NCBI GenBank assembly: GCA_027459645.1
Contig: DAIDHQ010000006.1
Location: 62,001-126,000 of the forward strand
DNA: 64,000 nucleotides
Direction: 5' to 3'
Source: Vulcanimicrobiota bacterium
GTDB taxonomy: Bacteria; Vulcanimicrobiota; Vulcanimicrobiia; Vulcanimicrobiales; Vulcanimicrobiaceae
Shown here: piece by piece, positions 34,625 to 44,236 of the stretch
Layout: each line of letters opens with the position of its first letter
Position numbering within the stretch: position 1 is the stretch's first letter
Program-made: the position numbers and the translations under genes
The notes under the pieces: generated by a model
Databases searched by the model: none
What the model saw: the letters and a program-made list of their open reading frames with translations, nothing else
What the model was told of the DNA's origin: nothing

Positions 34625-36925
34625 TCATAGTTGGCCAAACCGCAAACCCATGCGGAAGGTTCGTGCGGCGGCATAGTGGTTGCCCTGCGCATTAAGATAC
34701 GTGATTCGGTAGCGATCATTCAAGACGTTGTACATGCCGAGCGTGATCGTCAAACGAGGGCTCGCGGCGATTCCGCGCTCGAAGTCGAACGTGGTGTGTG
34801 GTGGGACCTTGCACTCGTCGCTGGGCGGTTGGCAGTATGACGACGAAAGGCCGCTCCCGTACTCGCCGTCGATCGACCACCACCCGCCCCGCCGGTCCGA
34901 CAGCGAAACTCCGCCTGCACTGTCCCAGCGTTGATCGTGATCGGCGGGCGTCCAGTCGTCGGGCGCACCGAAGCATGGGGCCAGCAGTTGCGTCTCGCAG
35001 CCCTTGTTCACTGAGCGCGTGTGTGTCAGCGAGACGTACGCACGCCCTCCGCGTGCGAGCGTCTGTTGATAGTCGAGACTTTGCGAGGAAATGTTGCCGC
35101 GCGCGTAGTTGATGTCTTGGTGCAGCGCGGTAACGCCGACCTGTGTGTCATCGATCAGATCTACCGCGTTCTTTTGCATGATGCGTAGACCGAGCTGCCC
35201 TTTGCCGAACGGTATGCTGCCGCCCACCTCGATGTCGGTATCGCGCTGCGGCTTGAGATCGAACTGCGCGATGGTGGGCCGCAGCGGGGCGTTCAGTTCG
35301 TGCGCAGCGGCCGGCGAGACGTTTTCGAACGAGAACGGCGTGAAGAACCGGCCGGCGTAAATATACACGTCGGCGCGAGTACCGTATACGCGTGTGATTT
35401 TGAGCCGCGGACTGATCTGCGAGAAGCCGCGTGCAAATTGCGTGGAAAAAATCTGGAATGCGTCAGCTCGTACACCGTAATCCGCTCGCCAAAGCGGGCC
35501 CATCTTCCACGAGTCTTGCACGTAGGCCGATTCCGTATGCGCAACGTTCGGAGCGTTGTCTACCACGCTCGCGGATGCTGCCGATATAAAGTTCTCAGGC
35601 TGAAGCGTGACGGCGTAGAGTTTCCGCACGTTCGTTGCGTCGTAGGTCGCTCCGTACTTGAGAACCTGGTGCGTCCCCGCGGTACTACCGTCAACGGTCA
35701 AAATCACGTCTCGCGCCGTACGATCGGAAAAGAGCGAGTATGCGCATGCGCTTACAATACCGCTCGCGCAGTCGCTGGGGGCGCCTCCTGACGCCAGGTT
35801 CAACGCTTCGCCATAGGTAAAATCGTTGAACGGATCGTTGAAGTCACGGATGCGTGAGCGCTTAAAGGCCACTCCGTAGACGAGCGTTCCGTTCGTGCGG
35901 AGCATGTGGTGGAAGTGAACGTTGATGAACGTATCGTCCTGAATTTCGTTGTCGTTCGTGCTCGCAGGTTCGCCGCCGGCCACGTCGTTCGGGATCTGAA
36001 ACGTCTGCAGTGAGTGCATGGCGCTTGCGAGCACGAAGTCGTTTCCGAATGGAACGGTATACCGAACGAACTGGTTCGCATCGCTGCCATCGTCGTGCAC
36101 CGCTTGAAAGTTCGGCGGGTCGAGTGCGCGCGCGGAGCGTTCTTGGCGCGATGCTATTTCGATAGACCCCTTGCCGATGGGAGCGTGGTATTCAAGGTCA
36201 GAGTCGTAAGACGCGAACGATCCTCCGGTTACGTAGCCGTTGAGGCCTGTGGGACCGCGCGAGGCTTTCGTATCGATGTTGACGACCGCTGCGAAGCGTC
36301 CGCCGTACTGCGCGGGATATGCACCCTCAAGCACGTCCATGAACGCAATGTCAGACGGATCGATCTCCGTGCCGACTTCGCGGTTTAGCGCTTGCGGAAT
36401 CGAGACGCCGTCGACGACGTAATTGAGGTCGCCGTGATCACCGTTGATGTGCACGACGCCGTTCGCGCCGCGTGCTGCACCGGGCAATTGCAGCAGGAGG
36501 CTCGGCAACGACGCGTACGCCGGGGACTGCAGGATGGCCGTTTGATTCAGCACGACGTCGGTGCCGCTGCCGTGGGTCGTCGAAGAAGATACCGAACGCG
36601 TCGAACCGACCGTTTTGAGTAACTGGAGCCGCACGAAGGCGCCTTCGCTCGGTAAATCGACGGTGGAATACGCGCTGCCCGCCGAGCCGCCGGCTTGGAG
36701 CGCATAGGTTCCGACGGGGAGTGCCTGAAATGCGAAACGTCCCTGCTGGTCGCAGCGGCGCTCAAGGCGCAGGCCGTTGCCGCTAATCTTGACTGCCACG
36801 CCTGCTGCGGGCAGACCCTGCGGGTCCGTGATAACCCCGGAGAGGGTCGCGCCGCTTTGACCGTACGCCGGCATGTCTGCAAGCAGAGCAAGCGCCGCTA
36901 ATATGAGAAGCATTCGCAAATACAT
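34625..36925 (-). CDS. TonB-dependent receptor with carboxypeptidase-like N-domain
   Basis: A 766-residue outer-membrane protein from ATG 36925 (the upstream frame is not needed). Signal peptide MYLRMLLILAALALLADMPA; residues about 25-110 a carboxypeptidase regulatory-like (CarboxypepD_reg) domain (LSGVITDPQGLPAAGVAVKI); then the plug (GVVHINGDHGDLNYVVDGVS, GAYPAQYGGRFAAVVNIDTK) and a beta barrel ending FRMGLRFGQL with an aromatic-rich terminal strand. It imports a large or metal-bound ligand using TonB energy; the substrate is not evident, but the metal genes downstream on the island make a metal chelate possible. Confidence 0.85.
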   Translation of the reverse strand: MYLRMLLILAALALLADMPAYGQSGATLSGVITDPQGLPAAGVAVKISGNGLRLERRCDQQGRFAFQALPVGTYALQAGGSAGSAYSTVDLPSEGAFVRLQLLKTVGSTRSVSSSTTHGSGTDVVLNQTAILQSPAYASLPSLLLQLPGAARGANGVVHINGDHGDLNYVVDGVSIPQALNREVGTEIDPSDIAFMDVLEGAYPAQYGGRFAAVVNIDTKASRGPTGLNGYVTGGSFASYDSDLEYHAPIGKGSIEIASRQERSARALDPPNFQAVHDDGSDANQFVRYTVPFGNDFVLASAMHSLQTFQIPNDVAGGEPASTNDNEIQDDTFINVHFHHMLRTNGTLVYGVAFKRSRIRDFNDPFNDFTYGEALNLASGGAPSDCASGIVSACAYSLFSDRTARDVILTVDGSTAGTHQVLKYGATYDATNVRKLYAVTLQPENFISAASASVVDNAPNVAHTESAYVQDSWKMGPLWRADYGVRADAFQIFSTQFARGFSQISPRLKITRVYGTRADVYIYAGRFFTPFSFENVSPAAAHELNAPLRPTIAQFDLKPQRDTDIEVGGSIPFGKGQLGLRIMQKNAVDLIDDTQVGVTALHQDINYARGNISSQSLDYQQTLARGGRAYVSLTHTRSVNKGCETQLLAPCFGAPDDWTPADHDQRWDSAGGVSLSDRRGGWWSIDGEYGSGLSSSYCQPPSDECKVPPHTTFDFERGIAASPRLTITLGMYNVLNDRYRITYLNAQGNHYAAARTFRMGLRFGQL

Positions 36926-37434
36926 TTTGACAATGGTTCGCAAATACGGCGCCTGCTCCTGTGGCCTCGGTCCAGCGCGGCGCGGGTGAAAGCATCTTGG
37001 GCCATGCGCCGCCGCCCAGTCGGCCCGCCGCCATGAGGACCTCGTGCTTGTTGCTACTGGAGACGGTCCCGGTTTTCGGGAAAGCGCATAAGCGACGAGC
37101 GGAAGCCTCGCCACGGTGGGGCTTCTGAGTTACTGGGATGGGCAACCGCAGCTCACGACAACGGGAGCGGACACGGCGGAAAACGCGCGCGCTGGCGGAC
37201 ATCTTGATCGCGCGAAACACCCCCATCTTGGGGGGAGGGAATGCGCTACTTCTTCGGTTTCTTGCGAGCGCGCGGTTTTGCAGCTTTTTTCCTTCGCATG
37301 CACGACTTTAGCATGCTGCCGGCGGCCCTAGGCCGTCGTCCATGAAGTGACCTTTCAACGTTGGCCTCCCGGCTTCGGTACCGGGACAAAGCGAGTCGCC
37401 GACATCCAAATCTAGCGCGCTGTCGTGTGGACTT
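36926..37434. other. intergenic region with hairpin and a tiny basic ORF
   Basis: No full gene is supported. A GC-rich hairpin of 10-11 bp lies at 37101-37124 (GAAGCCTCGCC/GGTGGGGCTTC, two G-T pairs). A minus-strand ORF of 22 codons (37314-37246) encodes MLKSCMRRKKAAKPRARKKP plus two Lys, very basic, possibly the relic of a nucleoid-type tail or chance. No cobalamin or other riboswitch signature was recognised ahead of the TonB receptor. Confidence 0.4.
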
Positions 37435-38568
37435 CTAAGGTGCCGGTTCTTTGATGCGTCGAAATGCGAAATATAGCGTAAGGTCGTAGCATGCTTTGAT
37501 TGCTCCGGCTGCAAAGAATGGTGTTCCCGCGGCGGCGGCCTGCACCGCCAGCCCGGAGAGCGCCGGCGATAACGCCGCAGCCGCAGGACGGACCGCGTTT
37601 GTGACGCCCGCGGCACGCACTCGGTCGCCTTCGGGTACGACGGACAACACGAGAGCCTGGCGCGTCGGCACGTCCATCTGCGAGAGCGCCGATCGTGCAA
37701 GCAACAAAACAGCTGCAACCTCAAACGAAGGCGCAACCGGAATGAGCGCGAGCAGCAGGTTTGATGGCAGGTGCGTAAACACCATTGTTTTGAGCAATCC
37801 AATACGTGATCCCAGCCACGCCGCCACGAACAACGACGCCATCGCTAGAATATTCGTTGCGGCCAGAACGGCGCCGAGTATTTGAATGTTCGGATGGAAG
37901 CGCCACGTCAGCCAATACACAATGAATCCTTGTGCGACGAATCCGCCGGCGAAGGCATCGACTGCAAACAGCGCCGTAAGACGCTCGACCGTGCCGAATG
38001 CGCGGGGTGACGCGTGTTGCGCGTTCGATTCGCGCAGCGTGCGTGTGTTGGGAAGACCGCAAAGGTAGAGAATGCACAGGACCGCTGCTGCAGCGATGTA
38101 TTGGACGGTCGAGACGCCGATAGAGATCGCCCCGCCTTCCGCGGTGCCGAGAGCCAGGCCCAACATCCCAATGGCGTTGTACCAAGCGAAACGGTGAACA
38201 CCCGCACTTGACCCCTGAACCGCGACTTGTTCGAGTGCCGTGAACGGCCCCACCTCTTGGCCGCCGATATTCATGCCGCCGACGAAAGCCGCCACCGGCA
38301 GCAGCAACGCATTACCCGTTAGAATCAGAAGCGCTCCTGCGCCCATAAAGATCGCGGAACCGATTGCGATCGCGCGCATTGGGAACGATCGTGCAAGCCG
38401 TGCCGTCAACCATGACTGTGCGGCTCCTGAAGCCAGGGCGAGCGCCACGAGCGTTCCAACCGAGAGCGCGGAAAACCCGTGTCGAACCAGCCAAACTGGG
38501 ACCGCAACCGTCGCCGCTCCGTACGCGAGTTGCCGCACACCTTTGGCGATGTACGGCCACAAGGGCAT
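37435..38568 (-). CDS. MFS transporter
   Basis: A 377-residue inner-membrane protein with about 11-12 hydrophobic segments, starting at ATG 38568 (MPLWPYIAKGVRQLAYGAAT). The longer frame to 38715 lies inside the ChrB gene. Features such as LTARLARSFPMRAIAIGSAI (loop 2-3 region) and DVPTRQALVLSVVPEGDRVR (loop 10-11) fit the major facilitator superfamily. It is the last gene of the chromate/cupredoxin operon, as in other chrBA operons that carry an extra MFS gene. Substrate uncertain. Confidence 0.8.
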   Translation of the reverse strand: MPLWPYIAKGVRQLAYGAATVAVPVWLVRHGFSALSVGTLVALALASGAAQSWLTARLARSFPMRAIAIGSAIFMGAGALLILTGNALLLPVAAFVGGMNIGGQEVGPFTALEQVAVQGSSAGVHRFAWYNAIGMLGLALGTAEGGAISIGVSTVQYIAAAAVLCILYLCGLPNTRTLRESNAQHASPRAFGTVERLTALFAVDAFAGGFVAQGFIVYWLTWRFHPNIQILGAVLAATNILAMASLFVAAWLGSRIGLLKTMVFTHLPSNLLLALIPVAPSFEVAAVLLLARSALSQMDVPTRQALVLSVVPEGDRVRAAGVTNAVRPAAAALSPALSGLAVQAAAAGTPFFAAGAIKACYDLTLYFAFRRIKEPAP

Positions 38569-38587
38569 TTTTGCTCCGTGGATCACA

Positions 38588-39028
38588 CTATTGCAACACG
38601 TTCGATTTGCAGAATTCGTACAACGCGTCGTAAATCGGAGATTGCGCTTCCAGCAATGCATGGTCGTCGACGAAGCGCGCCGGCGAAAGTGCGGCGAACC
38701 CCGTCGCGATCGCAAACAACCCTGCGGATTCGGGCGTCAGCGTGCGGTTCGACGTATCGGCTCCCCGCACGATATCCGCAAGCCGAAGGAGCGCCGGGTC
38801 CGACAGCTGATGTCTCTCCACGATCGCGTCAAAGGAACAGCGCTCACCATGGTGACCCAGCTCGACATCGGGTACGTCGAACGGAATGGCCGATTGCTGC
38901 CTCGCGGTCTCCATGACCGCGTCGGGCTCGACAAACAAGAACTGCGCGTCAGGATCGATGAAGCGCTTGATGAGCCACGGGCACGCGATGCGGTCCACTT
39001 TTGCGCGGGCGCGTGTTACGTATTTCAT
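38588..39028 (-). CDS. chrB: chromate resistance protein ChrB, C-terminal-domain type
   Basis: A 146-residue protein matching the ChrB C-terminal domain alone: MKYVTRARAKVDRIACPWLI at the start, RFIDPDAQFLFVEPDAV, GHHGERCSFDAIVERH, then DPALLRLADIVRGADTSN. Full ChrB proteins carry an extra N-terminal domain and regulate chrA by sensing chromate; this short form is common beside chrA. Lies 37 bp after chrA and 19 bp before the MFS gene. Confidence 0.88.
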   Translation of the reverse strand: MKYVTRARAKVDRIACPWLIKRFIDPDAQFLFVEPDAVMETARQQSAIPFDVPDVELGHHGERCSFDAIVERHQLSDPALLRLADIVRGADTSNRTLTPESAGLFAIATGFAALSPARFVDDHALLEAQSPIYDALYEFCKSNVLQ

Positions 39029-39065
39029 GGCGCGGCTCCTTGTGCGGACGATATGCAGGTTCGCG

Positions 39066-40277
39066 TTAGCGCAGTACCCATTCCGGGCGGAGGTGAGGAT
39101 ACGCGATAAGGCCGACTACGGCGCCCAGTCCAACCAGGAGCTGATCGGGCAACCGCCCGCGGATCGCTAACAGCAGGCTCCCCGCCGCGAGTGTTAGGGT
39201 AAGCCAGTCGCCCACGGCGCTTCGGCCGACGAAGTAGACCGTACCTGCGAGCACGCCAACCACGGCCACGGTGACTCCCCGCAAAAAGCCACGCACACGC
39301 GCGTTCGAACGATACTTGCGCAAGAGCGGTGTGGCAAGGACGGTGAAACCAAAAGGCGGTAGAAAAATGCCGGCCGTCGCGGCCAGCGCACCGGGCAGTC
39401 CTTTCAGCAGAAATCCGACGAAGGTCGCGGTAATGACTACCGGACCGGGCGAGATCATCCCGACCGCGACGGCGTCGAGAAACTGGCGGTTCGAGAGCCA
39501 GTGGTACTGGTCGACGACGTATGCTTTTAGGAACGGCACGATGACCAACCCGCTGCCGAAGACCAGCAGACCCGTCTTGAAGAAAAACAGAAAGAGCGCG
39601 GCGACGGTTCCGGCGCCAGCAAAACCGGCGCTGGACACGACGGCGATGAGCGGTACGGTAGTCGAGCGCAGCTTGTGGGCTTCGCTACGCGGTTTGCCGC
39701 GCTCGGCACTATTGCGGCCGAAAACCAGCGTCCCGAACACACCGGCTGCCACGAACAGCAGCGCGAGTTCTCGTTGAACCGCTAGCGTGAGCGCGAGTGC
39801 TGCGACGAAAAATCCCCACGCAGCTGGGTCGCGGCCGAGTGTCTTGCGGCCCAAGTTCCAGCAGGCCTTGACGATCAGCGCGACCACGATGGGCGCAACG
39901 CCGTAAAAGAGCGCGCGCGTCTCCCACGCACCCGCGTAGCGAACGTACAGGTACGCGGCGGCGCACACCAGCACGAACGGCGCAGCCGCAAAGGCGAGCG
40001 CGGCGGCAATCGCCCCCGGCACGCCACGAAGCACGTACCCGCAATATATCCCCAGTTGATATGCGAGCGGACCGGGGCAAGCCGTGGCAATGGCCAAACC
40101 TTCGTCGTACTCCGCGTCGTCGAGCCACCGCCGCGCCTCAACCAGATCGGCGCGCATGTAGTTCGCGAGCGCAACAGGACCCCCGAATCCGGTTGCTCCC
40201 AAGGTCAAAAAGTATCGCACGATATCGAGGAGCGAGGGACGCAGGTTCGCTTTGGAACTATGCGAGACCGCCGTCAA
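39066..40277 (-). CDS. chrA: chromate transporter ChrA
   Basis: A 403-residue inner-membrane protein of the CHR family with two homologous halves. The N-half begins YFLTLGATGFGGPVALANYM with the family motif GFGGP and ATACPGPLAYQLGIYCGYVL; the C-half has FFKTGLLVFGSGLVIVPFLK and AVGMISPGPVVITATFVGFL. Both halves are complete, so this is a long-chain, probably functional chromate efflux protein. Its ATG overlaps the stop of the beta-propeller gene by 4 bp. Confidence 0.93.
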   Translation of the reverse strand: MTAVSHSSKANLRPSLLDIVRYFLTLGATGFGGPVALANYMRADLVEARRWLDDAEYDEGLAIATACPGPLAYQLGIYCGYVLRGVPGAIAAALAFAAAPFVLVCAAAYLYVRYAGAWETRALFYGVAPIVVALIVKACWNLGRKTLGRDPAAWGFFVAALALTLAVQRELALLFVAAGVFGTLVFGRNSAERGKPRSEAHKLRSTTVPLIAVVSSAGFAGAGTVAALFLFFFKTGLLVFGSGLVIVPFLKAYVVDQYHWLSNRQFLDAVAVGMISPGPVVITATFVGFLLKGLPGALAATAGIFLPPFGFTVLATPLLRKYRSNARVRGFLRGVTVAVVGVLAGTVYFVGRSAVGDWLTLTLAAGSLLLAIRGRLPDQLLVGLGAVVGLIAYPHLRPEWVLR

Positions 40278-41299
40278 AACCGCAGGTCCACCGGGGCCAT
40301 GATGCGCAGAACACCGATGCCGTCGATGTCCTGCAACGGGAAATAGACCTCGTGCGTTGCGGGATCGACCGCAACGGAATGCGCTTCAAACGCGAGGTAG
40401 CCGCGACCCAATGAATGCAATACGCGGTCCTTCAGCTGAAACACCGAAACGACGCCGCTTTCGCTTGCGACATACAGGCGCTGCAAGCCGGTATCGAAGG
40501 CGAGCACGTCGGGCCCGTCGCCGGTGTCATGGATGGAGAGCACATGCATCGTGTGCATGTCCAGAAGCAGTAGTTTGGCGTTGCCGTCGCAGGCAACGAA
40601 CGCCAAGCGCGCCGGAACATCCAGTAGAAGGCTGTGATCGTCGTTGCAAGCGGCGGGCAGCGGGTAGCGTGCCGTGATGCGATCCGTGCTCGGGTCAATC
40701 GCCGCAATCACGTCGCGCGTCTGAACATCCACGAAGACGCGATTGCTGACCGGATCGTACTCCGAATTGCCGACTTCGCCGTCCATAGGAACGGTCGCCA
40801 CACGACGATTCGTGCGCGCGTCCACCACCGTCTCTGTGTCGCCAGCCTCGTCCGAAATGAACAACTCGTGATCGCGCGCATCGTACGTCATGCCGTCCGG
40901 ATAGATGCCGGCCGGCACCTTTGCAAGAATACGAAAGGTGCGCTCCGATAGTACGTCAACTTCGTTTCGATCCGTAGCCGTCGCGAACACTTCGCCGAGC
41001 TGCGGGACGGCAAGAACGCCATGAACGCCCGGCACGCCGGGAACCTGCGCGGCAATCCGGTTGTTTCGGAGATCGAACGCCGTGACTATTCCTGAACCGA
41101 GATGCGCGATGAAGAGCAGGTGTCGTCGCGGATCAACGCTCTCGTAGTCGAAGCGGTCAGCTTTCCCGCCTAAAGGAATGTCCGCATGCACGACCTTGAG
41201 GGGTAACGTGCTCGATGCTTGAGCGCAGGCCGTCACGCCTACGACAAGTGCGATGACCAACGCTGCCAGCGGCAGGCCGGACATTGCCTGCCGATTCAT
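40274..41299 (-). CDS. secreted YncE-like seven-bladed beta-propeller
   Basis: A 341-residue exported protein from ATG 41299 (overlapping the cupredoxin stop by 4 bp). Signal peptide followed by VTACAQASS, possibly lipoprotein-like. Repeated blades such as TVVDARTNRRVATVPMDGEV, DPSTDRITARYPLPAACNDD and HTMHVLSIHDTGDGPDVLAF are the YVTN/YncE pattern. Propellers of this kind often sit in metal- or redox-related operons; ligand unknown. Central gene of the cupredoxin-propeller-ChrA-ChrB-MFS operon. Confidence 0.82.
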   Translation of the reverse strand: MNRQAMSGLPLAALVIALVVGVTACAQASSTLPLKVVHADIPLGGKADRFDYESVDPRRHLLFIAHLGSGIVTAFDLRNNRIAAQVPGVPGVHGVLAVPQLGEVFATATDRNEVDVLSERTFRILAKVPAGIYPDGMTYDARDHELFISDEAGDTETVVDARTNRRVATVPMDGEVGNSEYDPVSNRVFVDVQTRDVIAAIDPSTDRITARYPLPAACNDDHSLLLDVPARLAFVACDGNAKLLLLDMHTMHVLSIHDTGDGPDVLAFDTGLQRLYVASESGVVSVFQLKDRVLHSLGRGYLAFEAHSVAVDPATHEVYFPLQDIDGIGVLRIMAPVDLRF

Positions 41300-41715
41300 C
41301 GCGCCGGCAGCACCACCAGCTCGCCGCCCATCCACGGTTTGTGAAACTCGCAGCGAAATGGGAAGACGCCCGCTTTGTTCGCAGTGAAGGAAACGGTCAC
41401 GCTGGCAAGCGGCGATATTGAGCGATTGATCGCGTACGCGGGCAGCGTAAAGGTGTGCCCGTCATCACCACCGGCTTGAAGATTGCGAATATGCAACACC
41501 ACGCGGTCCCCCTGGTGGACTACCAGAGTGCTCGGCGCATAGCCGTAGACTTCGCCGTACTTCGAGACCGTCTTTGCCTGCGCCGGATTCTCTTTTGAGA
41601 CCCAAACGACGGTTTGCAAATAGAACGTGCGCGTCGTGGCTGCAAATGCCGGCGTAAGCGTTGCAAAAATGCACATGGTGCCGAACACCGCGGCACGGAA
41701 CTTCGTTTTATTCAT
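41296..41715 (-). CDS. periplasmic cupredoxin
   Basis: A 139-residue exported blue-copper-like protein. Signal peptide MNKTKFRAAVFGTMCIFATL; mature domain with STLVVHQGDRVVLHIRNLQA and the copper ligands His in GGDDGHTFTLPA and Cys-His-Met in FPFRCEFHKPWMGGELVVL (C-x3-H-x4-M). All four ligands of a type I site are present. It may shuttle electrons or bind copper in the periplasm. First gene of the minus-strand chromate operon. Confidence 0.85.
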   Translation of the reverse strand: MNKTKFRAAVFGTMCIFATLTPAFAATTRTFYLQTVVWVSKENPAQAKTVSKYGEVYGYAPSTLVVHQGDRVVLHIRNLQAGGDDGHTFTLPAYAINRSISPLASVTVSFTANKAGVFPFRCEFHKPWMGGELVVLPAR

Positions 41716-41955
41716 ACATTCTCCATTACGGAATAGGCGATCGCGCCTGCAACGGCACTGTTGCGTCGCCTACGACTCTTGTGCCAGCGTATCCCATTTG
41801 GATGACGAAACAATGACAGCCTCGTTTGAAAGCTTCGCAGCGCGCTCGCCGTTGTCATCGTCTTGTCATGGCCTTGTGATATTCTGACTCCGCGACGCCC
41901 TTGCGCCGCCGTTTTTTTATGCTATTTGCTGATTCGGAGGTAATCGACACGTACT

Positions 41956-42723
41956 ATGGAGCCCACGTCACGCGCGCAGCGTCGCAGGAACGCTCGTAAC
42001 AGCAACTCGTCCGCGCACAAGGAACGCGGCCCGCTGCGTGCGCTCTACCTCGCTATTGCGATCGTCCTTGCGCTGGTGTTCGCAGGCTTCGGCGTTTCCA
42101 ACTGGCTCCAAAACCGCGCACAGCAACGGGCCGTCGCCTTCGATGTAAGCACGCCGACGCCGGGGCCATCGGCCGGTAGACGAAACGCAACACGGCTGCG
42201 CGATGGCGAAAGCCTCGGCCTAGCGACTGCCTTTCCCCGTGCTGACCTTCAGCACGGCATCGCGGCAGACACGTCGCTGGGCGGGCGCGGCGCGGCCATC
42301 GACGGCATACCGTGCCAAGCCGAAATGGTGCGAATACATGTGCACAGTCACCTTGCTCTTTACGTCAACGGCAAGCAGATACAGGTGCCGGGCGCGATCG
42401 GAATCGTACCGACGCCGCAGGGCGGCTGCTTGTACTGGCTGCATACGCACGGTCCCGACGGCATCATTCATGTAGAAGCGGTCACGCCGGACGCACCGCA
42501 AGGCGGCCACTACACCCTCGGCATGTTCTTCGATATTTGGGGCATGCCGCTCTCAGCTGGGCAAATGGGCCCCTTCAAGGGGAAGGTCACGGGCTTCGTC
42601 GATGGGGCACACTACACCGGGGACCCGCGCGGCATTCCGCTTCGCGCGCACGAGCTCATTACTCTGGAAGTGGGCCGTCCGCTCGCGCAGCCGCCTATAT
42701 ACGCGTTCCCGCCGGGCGACTGA
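41956..42723 (+). CDS. membrane-anchored His-rich protein, unknown function
   Basis: A 255-residue protein: basic N-terminus, one membrane helix (LRALYLAIAIVLALVFAGFG), then an exported domain with CQAEMVRIHVHSHLALYVNG, KQIQVPGAIGIVPTPQGGCL and YWLHTHGPDGIIHVEAVTPD. The H-x-H-x-H, the paired Cys and HTHGPDGIIH are conserved in uncharacterised proteins of this kind and suggest a metal site. It diverges from the cupredoxin gene and precedes a two-component system, so it is plausibly part of the metal response. Confidence 0.6.
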   Translation: MEPTSRAQRRRNARNSNSSAHKERGPLRALYLAIAIVLALVFAGFGVSNWLQNRAQQRAVAFDVSTPTPGPSAGRRNATRLRDGESLGLATAFPRADLQHGIAADTSLGGRGAAIDGIPCQAEMVRIHVHSHLALYVNGKQIQVPGAIGIVPTPQGGCLYWLHTHGPDGIIHVEAVTPDAPQGGHYTLGMFFDIWGMPLSAGQMGPFKGKVTGFVDGAHYTGDPRGIPLRAHELITLEVGRPLAQPPIYAFPPGD

Positions 42724-42774
42724 CCCGACAGTGCGGGATATGCCTGTGGCACCAACTTTGACTATGATACGCAC

Positions 42775-44109
42775 ATGCCGTTGCGACCGCTCAACCTAGG
42801 GATCGTTACCCGCATTACGCTGCTGTGGACAGCGCTGTTCGCGGTCGGGCTTACGGCGTTCACGGCGCTCGCGTGGGCGGGCATCGTCCGCGAGCAACTC
42901 GAAGCGCTCGACGTCGACCTTTCCTCCACGGCCACGTTCGCGGCTACCCGAATCGCCGAGCACAACATGCCGACGGCTACAGACTTACAGGATGCCGAGG
43001 CACCCGATGCATCGGTTCTCGTCATCCGCCACGGCGTCGCGCGCGTCATCGGACCCAAAACGTTCTCGTCTCATTTCGTTGCCGCGCTTGCGGCCTTGCC
43101 GCTCAACCGCGGCATTACGCTTGCCGATGGGGATGCGCTGCGCGCGTACGCCATCCGTTTAGGCTCGGGATCGCGCATCGTTGCGGTGGTTTCGATGCGT
43201 ACGTTCCAGGATGAGGAGCGGCGCGCGGGCTACGGGTTCGGCATCGCTGCGCTGCCGATTCTCTTGCTTGCGATCATCGTCGGCTTTGTGCTTGCACGGC
43301 GTTCGCTCGCGCCCATCGAGACGATGCGCCGGATCGCCGCACAGATCGCTCATGAAGGGACGTTTACGCATCGGCTACACCTTGACGGAAAGGACGAGCT
43401 GGCGCGCTTAGCCGCGACGTTCGACGATATGCTGGGGCGGCTTGAGCAATCCTTCGTGCGAGAACGAGCGTTTATCGGCGACGTTTCGCACGAGCTGCGG
43501 AATTCGCTCGGTGCGATTATCGGCGAAGGCGAGTTCGCTCTCGCGAAATCCGATGATGCGCAGCGCTGCGGTTCGGCGCTCGCCGCAATCGTTGCACGAT
43601 CGCGACGCTTGGCCGGCACGGTTGACGATTTGCTGCTGTTGGCCCGTGCGGACGCCGGCGTACTGCCGCGCATGGAGCACGTTGACATCAATGAACTGAC
43701 CGCGCGCGTCACCGCTGAGGTTCAGCAGCGCGAGAGCGGACCGCCGGTCAGCGTGAGTCTCAGTGAAGAACCCTTTACGCTCCTCGCGCATTCCGAGCTG
43801 CTTGAACGCGTTATCGATAACGTGCTGGTGAATGCACGCCATGCGGCGCGCTCCCGTGTTGCCCTCATGATATCTGGCCGGGACGACATGGTGCAAATAC
43901 GCGTGGAGGACGACGGACCAGGCGTGCCCGAGCCCGAGCGTGAGGCGATCTTTCGGCGCTTCCGGCGCGGAGATGCCGGCTACGCCGGAAGCGGACTTGG
44001 GCTCGCTCTTGTACAAGCCATCGTGCGCGCCTACGGCGGTACCGTATCGGTCGATCGCAGCCCTTGGGACGGCGCTTCCTTTCTGATCGAACTGAAGCGA
44101 GAGCCGTAG
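42775..44109 (+). CDS. sensor histidine kinase
   Basis: A 444-residue inner-membrane kinase: membrane helix 1 (about 12-36), a periplasmic sensor of about 120 residues, helix 2 (about 155-176), HAMP (LAPIETMRRIAAQIAHEGTF), HisKA with His239 in FIGDVSHELRNSLGAIIGEG, and HATPase with DNVLVNARHAARSRV, VEDDGPGVPEPEREAIFRRF and GSGLGLALVQAIVRAYGG. The H-box reads HELRNSL rather than HELRTPL. Likely senses metal or envelope signal, judging by its neighbours. It precedes its response regulator, the reverse of the common order. Confidence 0.9.
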   Translation: MPLRPLNLGIVTRITLLWTALFAVGLTAFTALAWAGIVREQLEALDVDLSSTATFAATRIAEHNMPTATDLQDAEAPDASVLVIRHGVARVIGPKTFSSHFVAALAALPLNRGITLADGDALRAYAIRLGSGSRIVAVVSMRTFQDEERRAGYGFGIAALPILLLAIIVGFVLARRSLAPIETMRRIAAQIAHEGTFTHRLHLDGKDELARLAATFDDMLGRLEQSFVRERAFIGDVSHELRNSLGAIIGEGEFALAKSDDAQRCGSALAAIVARSRRLAGTVDDLLLLARADAGVLPRMEHVDINELTARVTAEVQQRESGPPVSVSLSEEPFTLLAHSELLERVIDNVLVNARHAARSRVALMISGRDDMVQIRVEDDGPGVPEPEREAIFRRFRRGDAGYAGSGLGLALVQAIVRAYGGTVSVDRSPWDGASFLIELKREP

Positions 44110-44236
44110 TTGTCACCATTTCGTCATGTGTACGCGTTAGGATCCGTTCGGCAACGAGTAGGAGTATGAACGCCACCGTACGCTTACGTCTTCACGCCGT
44201 ATCGACGCTCAAACGGGACGCAGCCGGGGGTTTACC

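Noticed and set aside
36926-37240. Cobalamin or other riboswitch ahead of the TonB receptor
   Set aside because: No B12-box or other conserved riboswitch core could be found on the minus strand.
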